From an uncultured Alphaproteobacteria bacterium (GTDB lineage Bacteria > Pseudomonadota > Alphaproteobacteria > UBA8366 > GCA-2717185), in the NCBI GenBank assembly GCA_943788635.1, contig CALSRA010000044.1:1-40830 (forward strand): a stretch of 40,830 bases of DNA. The letters are read 5' to 3'. The number at the start of each line of letters is the position of its first letter. Position 1 is the first letter of the stretch. Below are positions 34,335-40,830 of the stretch, in pieces. A program made the translations under genes and the position numbers. The notes beneath the pieces were generated by a model. The model saw only the letters and a program-made list of their open reading frames with translations, ran no database searches and was not told the DNA's origin.

Positions 34335-34958
34335 TTATCGCGGCCATTTCCCGGCAAATGGCGTCTGAAGGGCGCGCTCCACGAGTTCCAGCCGATCCTG
34401 TCCATAGAACATGTCGCCGTCGACGAAATATGTCGGGGAGCCGAAAACAGAGCGGGCGACAGCTTCGTCTGTATTCGCGGCGTACTGCGCCTGAATTTCG
34501 GCTGTCAGTGCCGCTTCCAGCAGTGGTTCCGGGGCGATGTCCACGGCGCGGGACAGTTTGGTCAGGGTGTCGCGGTCAGCAAGGTCGGCATCGTCGCGCC
34601 AATGGGCTTCCAGCATAGCATGCGCCAGCAGGTCGACGTTCAGGCCTTGCTGAATACCGGCGATGATCATGCCGTTCGCCAGCGCCATGTCATTGTGGTG
34701 GTGGGTTGGCATGCCCCCCACGACCGGTGCGTTGCGGAATTCGGCCCAGCGTTCGATCTCGCGACCGAAATAATAGGCCCGGTGCGCTGCACTGCGGGTG
34801 CGGGTCGATCCGGCGCCGCCGGCTTCGACGATGGGGTGCAGGTTAATCGGCTTGTGGATAACGCGCCGGCCGGCCGCCTTTGCAATCTCCATAAACCGGG
34901 CGGAACCGAGATACGCGAAGGCGCTATGCGCGGTGTAGAAATATTCGATAGTGGTCAT
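34335..34958 (-). CDS. DsbA-fold oxidoreductase, 2-hydroxychromene-2-carboxylate isomerase type
   Basis: A 207-residue thioredoxin-fold protein with inserted helices, of the DsbA/kappa-GST group. The active-site position reads YFYTAHSAFAYLGS, with Ser instead of the CxxC pair, as in 2-hydroxychromene-2-carboxylate isomerases. The C-terminal part has VFGSPTYFVDGDMFYGQDRLELVE, typical of the family. AGGGAA before ATG 34958 supports this start. The activity is probably glutathione-dependent isomerisation or transferase. The substrate is not identified. Confidence 0.85.
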   Translation of the reverse strand: MTTIEYFYTAHSAFAYLGSARFMEIAKAAGRRVIHKPINLHPIVEAGGAGSTRTRSAAHRAYYFGREIERWAEFRNAPVVGGMPTHHHNDMALANGMIIAGIQQGLNVDLLAHAMLEAHWRDDADLADRDTLTKLSRAVDIAPEPLLEAALTAEIQAQYAANTDEAVARSVFGSPTYFVDGDMFYGQDRLELVERALQTPFAGKWPR

Positions 34959-35019
34959 GGCAAAATTCCCTTTTTGATGAAGGGATTTGAAACGGTTGCA
35001 TCGGATAATACCAGTATGT

Positions 35020-35532
35020 ATGAGTAGAATTATGGAAAAAGGGTACACTATTACCGCTGGGCCGCTGCCCGGATTGCTGGGCGACGTCGCGGCATTGCAC
35101 GGGCGCTATTATGCGCGGGACTGGGGCTTTCCGACCTATTTTGAAGCCAAGGTGGCGCGCGAAATGGGGGATTTCCTGCAACGCTATGACACGTCCCGTG
35201 ACCGGGTGCTCTCTGTCAGCGGCAATGGTCGGGTGCTGGGGTCGATTACGCTTGATAGCAGCGATCCCGACGCACAGGACGGGCAGGCACACCTGCGGTG
35301 GTTTATTCTGGACGAAGCGCTGGCGGGGCAGGGGCTGGGCAAACAGTTGTTGGGCGATGTCATCGCTTTCGCGCGGCTTGCCGGGCTAACGTCAATTTAT
35401 CTGACGACGTTTCGCGACCTGGAGCCGGCCGGCACGCTTTACGCCCGGGCCGGGTTCCGGATCGTGGCGGAAGAAGCTGGCGCGACCTGGGGCCAGGAGG
35501 TCGTTGAACAGCGGCTGCAACTGGACCTGTAA
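35020..35532 (+). CDS. GNAT-family N-acetyltransferase
   Basis: About 170 residues with a GNAT fold. Motif A is visible as LRWFILDEALAGQGLGKQLL (acetyl-CoA loop GQGLG), followed by LTSIYLTTFRDLEPAGTLYARAGF (motif B). The substrate is unknown. Starts at ATG 35020 and 35032 are both plausible, neither with a clear ribosome site. It is divergent from the DsbA-fold gene and ends 14 bp before the convergent purD. Confidence 0.85.
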   Translation: MSRIMEKGYTITAGPLPGLLGDVAALHGRYYARDWGFPTYFEAKVAREMGDFLQRYDTSRDRVLSVSGNGRVLGSITLDSSDPDAQDGQAHLRWFILDEALAGQGLGKQLLGDVIAFARLAGLTSIYLTTFRDLEPAGTLYARAGFRIVAEEAGATWGQEVVEQRLQLDL

Positions 35533-35546
35533 AACCCGCCTGCGGA

Positions 35547-36830
35547 TCAGCCTTCGCTTTCCCGCGCGACGGCGCGCCAGCCAATGTCGCTGCGGCAGAA
35601 CCCGCCGGGCCAGTCGATTTTCCGGACTGCTTCATAGGCTTTTTCCTGCGCCGCGCTGACCGTTGGGCCCATGCCGGTGATGTTGAGGACACGGCCACCA
35701 TTGGCCAGCAGGCGCCCGCCATTATCCCGGACCGTCCCGGCGTGAAATACGACAAGGTCGTCGTCGCCCATTTCGTCCACACCCCGGATTTCATCACCCT
35801 TTGCGTAGCTCCCGGGATAGCCGTTGGCTGCCATCACAACGGTCAGTGCCGAATCCGGACGCCAGCGCAGGTCGAAACTGCCCAAAACACCGTCATATGC
35901 TGCAATCATCGCCGTCAGGATGTCAGACAACAGCAGCGCCATCAGCACCTGGCATTCGGGATCACCGAAACGGACATTGTATTCAATCAGTTGGGGGCCT
36001 TCGTCGGTCATGATCAGTCCGGCATAGAGGACCCCCTTATAGGGGCTCCCATCGGCTTTCATCCCGGCGACTGTGGGATTGATGATTGTGTCCATCACTG
36101 TTTTTGCCAGCGCTTCGGTCATTACCGGTGCGGGCGCATAGGCCCCCATACCGCCCGTATTCGGGCCGAGGTCACCATCGAAGACAGCCTTGTGATCCTG
36201 TGCGGAAATCAGCGGGATGGCGCTTTCCCCGTCGCACAGGGCAAAAAAACTGGCTTCCTCGCCCTGCATGAAGGCTTCGACCACGACTTCCGCCCCGGCA
36301 TCGCCAAAACGATTATCGATCATGGCGTCGTCGATGGCGGAAAGCGCTTCGTCAACCGTGGCGGCGACCGTGACGCCCTTGCCGGCGGCGAGACCGTCGG
36401 CCTTTACGACAATGGGCGCGCCTTGCGCGCGGACATAGGCGCGGGCGGCATCCGCGTCGGCAAAGCGTTTGTATGCGGCCGTGGGGATATTGTATCGCGC
36501 ACAGAAATCCTTGGTGAACCCCTTCGATCCTTCCAGCGCGGCGGCAGCGGCGCTTGGTCCAAAGGATTTGACGCCAATTGCATCCAGCCGGTCGACAAGG
36601 CCGAGTACCAACGGCCCTTCCGGCCCGACGACGACAAATTCAATGCCGTTGTCCTGAACGAATGCAATCAGCCCATCCAGGTCGTCGGCGGCAATCGGCA
36701 CGCATTCCGCGTCCAGCGCGATACCGGCATTTCCCGGCGCGCAATACAGATGGCTGCATAGCGGGGATGCCGCTATCGCCCAGCACAGGCTATGTTCACG
36801 TCCACCCGAACCGACCACCAGAACTTTCAT
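35547..36830 (-). CDS. purD: Phosphoribosylamine-glycine ligase (GARS)
   Basis: 427 residues from ATG 36830 ([18 protein letters not shown]; an upstream ATG would add MS only). It is an ATP-grasp enzyme of purine synthesis joining glycine to phosphoribosylamine. The N-terminal Rossmann-like part has GREH. Family motifs further on are [40 protein letters not shown] and [14 protein letters not shown]. It appears complete and unbroken. It is divergent from xseA across a gap of about 58 bp. Confidence 0.95.
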   Translation of the reverse strand: MKVLVVGSGGREHSLCWAIAASPLCSHLYCAPGNAGIALDAECVPIAADDLDGLIAFVQDNGIEFVVVGPEGPLVLGLVDRLDAIGVKSFGPSAAAAALEGSKGFTKDFCARYNIPTAAYKRFADADAARAYVRAQGAPIVVKADGLAAGKGVTVAATVDEALSAIDDAMIDNRFGDAGAEVVVEAFMQGEEASFFALCDGESAIPLISAQDHKAVFDGDLGPNTGGMGAYAPAPVMTEALAKTVMDTIINPTVAGMKADGSPYKGVLYAGLIMTDEGPQLIEYNVRFGDPECQVLMALLLSDILTAMIAAYDGVLGSFDLRWRPDSALTVVMAANGYPGSYAKGDEIRGVDEMGDDDLVVFHAGTVRDNGGRLLANGGRVLNITGMGPTVSAAQEKAYEAVRKIDWPGGFCRSDIGWRAVARESEG

Positions 36831-36851
36831 GCTCACCCTCGTCTACACATG

Positions 36852-36857
36852 TATAAT
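36852..36857 (+). promoter_or_regulatory. Possible -10 box for xseA
   Basis: A perfect TATAAT, 32 bp before the xseA start codon, in the short divergent gap with purD. No convincing -35 hexamer is seen at 17 bp upstream. Confidence 0.25.
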
Positions 36858-36888
36858 CGAAGGCCCTACATATCACGCTGTCTGAGAA

Positions 36889-38448
36889 ATGGCTGAATTT
36901 TCCGCTGACGCTACCCCGAATTTACCCGAATTTTCCGTTTCGGAGCTGTCGCACGCGCTCAAACGGACGGTTGAGGAAACATATTCCTATGTCCGGGTGC
37001 GGGGGGAGGTTTCCGGCTTCAAACGCGCAGCATCCGGCCATTTGTACCTGACCCTGAAGGATGAGAACGCGGTGCTGGACGCGGTATGCTGGCGCGGTGT
37101 TGCGGGACGGCTGGGAATAAAGCCTGAAGACGGTATGGAAGTAATCGCCACAGGCAAGCTCACGACCTATCCCGGCCGGTCGAAATACCAGATCGTTATC
37201 GAATCAATGGAGCTGGCGGGCGAAGGCGCGCTGCTGAAAATGCTGGAAGACCGGCGGCGCAAGCTGGCCGAGGAAGGCTTGTTCGACGAAGTACGGAAAA
37301 AGCCGATTCCCTATCTACCGGAGGTGATAGGCGTCGTTACCTCGCCAACAGGCGCGGTGATTCGCGATATTCTGCATCGGTTGGCGGACCGGTTCCCCCG
37401 TCACGTCCTTCTGGCGCCGGTGGTCGTACAGGGTGAATCGGCTGCGGGGCAGGTAGTGGCCGCCATCGAAGGCTTCAATCGGCTTTCGGCGGGGGGCGAC
37501 ATTCCCCGCCCGGATGTCCTGATCGTTGCGCGCGGTGGCGGCAGCCTGGAAGACCTGTGGGCGTTCAATGAGGAAATCGTCGTTAGGGCCGTTGCCGCAT
37601 CGGATATCCCGCTGATTTCAGCAGTAGGGCATGAAACTGACACGACCCTGATCGACTTTGCATCGGACCGCAGGGCGCCAACACCGACGGGGGCGGCGGA
37701 AATGGCTGTGCCGGTTCGGGCCGAATTGCTGCAGACGGTGATGGATGCCGGTCGGCGGATGATCGGTGGCATGACCCGGCTGATCGACCGGCGGCGCGAC
37801 CAGGTTGCGGGTCTGGCGCGCGGTTTACCGGATGTCGGCGGGCTGCTCGGTGTGCAGATGCAGCGACTGGATGTGGTGACGGAACGGTTCGGCAATGCCG
37901 GCAGCCGTCTCGTGACGCAGCGGCAGCAGGATGTGGCGCTGCTTGCGGCCGGGCTGAAGAGTCCGGCACAGATCGTGGATGCCGCAGGCAACCGCGTCGA
38001 GGGCGAGGCCCGGGCAATGCGGGCAGCGATGACACGGCTGGTCGGGCGGCAGGAAGACCGTTTCTCAGGTGTTTCGGCGCGGCTGTCCCCGGTACCGGTA
38101 TCCCGGTCCATCGGCGAAGGGGCGCGCGCGCTCGACAGTCTGTCGCCGCGTCTGGTGGACGGCATGAAGCGACGCCTCGACGAGGCATCGGGACGCCTCA
38201 GTCAATTGTCCGGTCTGTTGGAAAGCTATTCGTTCGAGCGGGTTCTGGACCGGGGCTTCGTCGTCGTCCGGGATTCAAATGGTCACCCGATAACATCCCC
38301 GAAGAAGACCAAAACGGGCGATGCTGTATCTCTGCAATTTGCTGGCAAGGAATCGGTTGATGCGGTGATTGTGGGCACGGGGGGCAAGCCGCGCCCCAAG
38401 GCGGCGAGTACGAAACCGTCAGACAAGCGGCAGGGGGACCTGTTGTGA
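36889..38448 (+). CDS. xseA: Exodeoxyribonuclease VII large subunit
   Basis: 519 residues. The N-terminal OB-fold (VRVRGEVSGFKRAASGHLYLTLKDE) precedes the catalytic region with VTSPTGAVIRDILHRL, VARGGGSLEDLWAFNEE and SAVGHETDTTLIDFASDRRAPTPTGAAE, all classic for XseA. A long coiled coil follows (about 280-430), then a C-terminal RGFVVVRDSNG domain. It degrades single-stranded DNA together with XseB, which is not in this window. Its TGA overlaps the GTG start of the next gene by 4 bp. Confidence 0.95.
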   Translation: MAEFSADATPNLPEFSVSELSHALKRTVEETYSYVRVRGEVSGFKRAASGHLYLTLKDENAVLDAVCWRGVAGRLGIKPEDGMEVIATGKLTTYPGRSKYQIVIESMELAGEGALLKMLEDRRRKLAEEGLFDEVRKKPIPYLPEVIGVVTSPTGAVIRDILHRLADRFPRHVLLAPVVVQGESAAGQVVAAIEGFNRLSAGGDIPRPDVLIVARGGGSLEDLWAFNEEIVVRAVAASDIPLISAVGHETDTTLIDFASDRRAPTPTGAAEMAVPVRAELLQTVMDAGRRMIGGMTRLIDRRRDQVAGLARGLPDVGGLLGVQMQRLDVVTERFGNAGSRLVTQRQQDVALLAAGLKSPAQIVDAAGNRVEGEARAMRAAMTRLVGRQEDRFSGVSARLSPVPVSRSIGEGARALDSLSPRLVDGMKRRLDEASGRLSQLSGLLESYSFERVLDRGFVVVRDSNGHPITSPKKTKTGDAVSLQFAGKESVDAVIVGTGGKPRPKAASTKPSDKRQGDLL

Positions 38449-39251
38449 AGATACTGGCGCTTGTTCTGCTTGTGTTGACGATGTCGGCTGTTGAAGCCGC
38501 GGAATTACAGGGCCGAATGACCCAGGGCGGTCTGATTCGGGGCAAGACGGCACCGGGGGCATCGGTATCGCTGAATGAGAAGCCGCTTCGGGTTTCGAAG
38601 GATGGTGATTTTGTTTTCGGATTCGGGCGGGACGCACCGGCGAAAGCCGTTCTGCGTGAGCGCCTGCCGGATGGGACTGTGTCCGAGAGAACCCTGTCTG
38701 TCGCGCCACGCAAATACCGGGTCCAGCGTATCAACGGCTTGCCGTCGAAAATGGTTACACCGCCATCTGACGTGCTGGCCCGGATAAAGGCAGACAGTGC
38801 GTTGGTTGCGGAAACCCGGAAGCGCGATTCCGAACAGGTCTTTTTTCAGGGTAAATGGATCAGGCCTGCGGATGGCCCGGTAACTGGCGTATATGGCAGC
38901 CAGCGCATTTTGAATGGGAAGCCCCGGCAGCCACATTATGGGATCGATTTCGCCGGGCCTGTCGGCGCGCCGGTTGTTGCCCCTGCAGCGGGCATCGTTG
39001 TGCTGGCGCAGGACGATATGTACTACACCGGTGGCACGCTGATTCTTGATCATGGGCACGGGTTGTCTTCCGCCTTTCTGCATATGAGCAAAGTTGACGT
39101 GAAGACGGGCGATTCCGTAGCGCAGGGACAGCGTATCGGCGCGATCGGCGCGACGGGCCGCGCGACCGGGCCGCATCTGGATTGGCGGATCAACTGGTTC
39201 CAGGAACGGATCGACCCCGCGTTCCTGCTGTCACCGGAAACCGTGAACTAG
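38445..39251 (+). CDS. M23-family peptidoglycan endopeptidase
   Basis: 268 residues with a signal peptide (1-19, ending VEAAE). An N-terminal beta domain of about 75 residues precedes the M23 LytM domain. The zinc ligands are intact: H164 and D168 in HYGIDFAGP, and H244 in GPHLDW, with H213 in FLHMS. Hence it should cut peptide cross-links of peptidoglycan in the periplasm, unlike LytM activators that lack ligands. The GTG start overlaps the xseA stop, and the gene converges with lpxK with a 4-bp overlap. Confidence 0.93.
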   Translation: MKILALVLLVLTMSAVEAAELQGRMTQGGLIRGKTAPGASVSLNEKPLRVSKDGDFVFGFGRDAPAKAVLRERLPDGTVSERTLSVAPRKYRVQRINGLPSKMVTPPSDVLARIKADSALVAETRKRDSEQVFFQGKWIRPADGPVTGVYGSQRILNGKPRQPHYGIDFAGPVGAPVVAPAAGIVVLAQDDMYYTGGTLILDHGHGLSSAFLHMSKVDVKTGDSVAQGQRIGAIGATGRATGPHLDWRINWFQERIDPAFLLSPETVN

Positions 39252-40222
39252 TCTGGCAAAACCTTCGCCAACAGCGTTTCGATTTCGAGCGGATTGCGCC
39301 ATTCCAATGCGACAGCGACCGGTTCGGCCATCAGGCGCGAATCCGGGTCGAGCCTCGCGTAATCCTTTGCCGTCGTCACCAGAACAGCATTGGTAGCGTT
39401 GGCGGTTTCAGCCAGTTGCATGATCTCGTCCGGCGTGAACTGGTGATGGTCGGCGAAGCCGTGCCGGCTGACGATGTTGCAGCCCAGTTCTTCCAGAGTC
39501 GTAAAAAACTTTTCTGGCCGCCCGATGCCGGCAAAGGCGATAACCTTGCGACCTATCAACCGTTGCGCCGACGGCAAGGGCGCCAGGCGTGCGCGGATAA
39601 CTGGGATAGGTGCGTTCTGAAACATTGCACCAACATCGCAGGTATCGGGTTCCATAAGGATGATGGCATCCGCCCGTGCGATACCTTCTGCAACCGGTTC
39701 CCGTAACGGCCCGGCCGGCATGACGCGGCCATTGCCGAAGCCATACCCGCCATCGACGACGATGAGGCTTAATGTCTTGGCGAGTGCATTATTCTGAAAG
39801 CCATCATCCATCACGATGACTTCAGCGCCGTCTTCGATAGCCGCCCTGGCACCAGCAACGCGATCACGCGCCACCCAGCACGGCGCAAGTTCCGCCAGTA
39901 GAAGCGGTTCGTCGCCCACATCCCGGGCTGAATGCCGGGCGGGTTCGACGCGCACCGGCCCCCGTAAACTGCCGCCATACCCACGGCTGAGGAAATGAAT
40001 CGCGCGCTTTTGCTCACGCAACAGCAGGCTCAGTTCCAGGGCGACTGGTGTTTTTCCGGCGCCGCCGGCAACGAGATTGCCGACGCAGATGACCGGGACA
40101 GGCGCTTGCCAGGGGGAAGAAACAGCGCGGCGAAGCCGTGCAAGGCCGGCGAAGACCTGGCCCAGCGGCGCCAGGTACCTGCCGATGCCGGCCAGCTGTG
40201 TCCAGAATTCAGGGGCGCGCAT
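39248..40222 (-). CDS. lpxK: Tetraacyldisaccharide 4'-kinase LpxK
   Basis: 324 residues from ATG 40222 (an upstream in-frame ATG at 40300 lies inside waaA). The kinase phosphorylates the lipid A precursor at the inner membrane. The N-terminal membrane-associated helix is followed by VICVGNLVAGGAGKTPV (P-loop about 53-58) and LSRGYGG, and the DDGFQN motif marks the family. It overlaps the 3' end of waaA by 14 bp, forming an LPS-core pair. Confidence 0.94.
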   Translation of the reverse strand: MRAPEFWTQLAGIGRYLAPLGQVFAGLARLRRAVSSPWQAPVPVICVGNLVAGGAGKTPVALELSLLLREQKRAIHFLSRGYGGSLRGPVRVEPARHSARDVGDEPLLLAELAPCWVARDRVAGARAAIEDGAEVIVMDDGFQNNALAKTLSLIVVDGGYGFGNGRVMPAGPLREPVAEGIARADAIILMEPDTCDVGAMFQNAPIPVIRARLAPLPSAQRLIGRKVIAFAGIGRPEKFFTTLEELGCNIVSRHGFADHHQFTPDEIMQLAETANATNAVLVTTAKDYARLDPDSRLMAEPVAVALEWRNPLEIETLLAKVLPD

Positions 40223-40830
40223 CCGGTTCCTCGGCGGGAAGCGAGTCGATGCAGGATTGCAGGTGTTCCATGACCCGGTCCACGACCTCGGCATTTGCAT
40301 CGGCGACGGCGGTAGCCGCCGCTGTCATGCTGGCGCGGGTTTGCGGATCGTTCAGAAGTGCCGCAACCGCGGCTGTGAGGGTATCAGAATCGTGAACTAC
40401 GCGCGACGCGTCTGCGTTGCCGAGCTGTTCGGCAACCGATGTAAAATTCGCCATGTCGGGTCCATGGAGGATCGCGCAGTCAAGCTGGGCGGCTTCCAGT
40501 GGGTTATGCCCGCCATAGGAATCAGTGGACCCGCCGACAAAGGCGATATCCGCCAGACGATAGAACAGGCCCAGTTCGCCAAGCGTGTCGGCGATGTAAA
40601 TTTCGGTTGTCGGATCAATCGTGTCGCCGGCCGCCCGGCGGGCGACGGTGAGGCCCCGCTGGCTCAGCTCCGTGGCGATGGCGGCCCCGCGTGCGGGATG
40701 GCGGGGAACGATTATGGTCAAAAGGCCCGGATGGTCGTCACGCAGACGCAGATGGGTTTCGGCGGCCAGATTTTCTTCGCCGGGATGCGTGCTGGCGGCA
40801 ATCCAGCGGGGCCGGTCACCTATACGGGTT
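40209..40830 (-). CDS. waaA: Kdo transferase WaaA (3' part, continues beyond the window)
   Basis: The C-terminal about 206 residues of 3-deoxy-D-manno-octulosonic acid transferase, which adds Kdo to lipid A. The frame is open to the window edge. RPRWIAASTHPGEE near the edge and IVPRHPARG follow the usual donor-binding pattern, and FVGGSTDSYGGHNPLEAAQLDCAILHGP is the conserved GT30 signature. The 5' half and start lie past position 40830. It is followed by lpxK with a 14-bp overlap. Confidence 0.94.
   Translation of the reverse strand, partial: TRIGDRPRWIAASTHPGEENLAAETHLRLRDDHPGLLTIIVPRHPARGAAIATELSQRGLTVARRAAGDTIDPTTEIYIADTLGELGLFYRLADIAFVGGSTDSYGGHNPLEAAQLDCAILHGPDMANFTSVAEQLGNADASRVVHDSDTLTAAVAALLNDPQTRASMTAAATAVADANAEVVDRVMEHLQSCIDSLPAEEPDARP

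Overview
The window reads as chromosomal DNA of a GC-rich Gram-negative alphaproteobacterium, probably of the Rhodospirillales type (inference from gene content, not from a marker gene). Supporting signs are a Coq7 ubiquinone hydroxylase, LPS genes (lpxK, waaA), an alphaproteobacterial glucose-6-phosphate isomerase, and the clusters rsmD-rluB-tadA and purD/xseA/M23 peptidase/lpxK/waaA. I recognise no plasmid, phage or CRISPR functions.

Left part (1-14 kb): two paralogous CheY-like receiver proteins are followed by a TonB-linked iron-uptake locus. One arm, on the minus strand, encodes an outer-membrane receptor, a periplasmic binding protein, a FecCD-type permease, an ATPase, a DUF2218 protein and TonB. 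The other arm, on the plus strand, encodes an AraC-type regulator, a small cysteine-containing periplasmic protein, ExbB and two ExbD proteins. Three similar AT-rich motifs containing GCGAAT lie in front of these arms and look like iron-box operators. Two apparently identical 932-bp IS5-family elements, in the same orientation, bracket the minus-strand arm. One sits exactly at the stop codon of the second receiver gene and leaves it intact. The other splits the AraC regulator in frame. tonB is broken at a run of nine G (C on the coding strand). The second ExbD has Asn where the proton-carrying Asp is expected.

Middle part (13.9-20.2 kb): a 2-oxoglutarate/Fe(II) oxygenase without a convincing start codon, then a decayed catabolic block. 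This block holds a two-subunit molybdenum hydroxylase (three frameshifts) and a divergent SnoaL-FAD monooxygenase (four frameshifts), with an inverted repeat between them. A tRNA-Leu(CAA) follows.

Right part (20.2-40.8 kb): mostly intact housekeeping genes. They are a double-hotdog protein, a TPR/glycosyltransferase, DedA, DsbB, Coq7, an HNH protein, an esterase, a 3-methyladenine DNA glycosylase, GluQRS, Pgi, MutL, an MFS transporter, RsmD (frameshifted), RluB, TadA, a DsbA-fold protein, a GNAT protein, PurD, XseA, an M23 peptidase, LpxK and the 3' part of WaaA running off the window.

I did not find a clearly new multi-gene system. The most interesting points are the asymmetric ExbD pair, the IS-disrupted iron regulator that acquires an in-frame start codon from the IS end, the homopolymer switch in tonB, and the unequal density of frameshifts. 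The decayed block has seven in about 4.7 kb, while the other breaks are single extra bases in homopolymers and could be sequencing errors.
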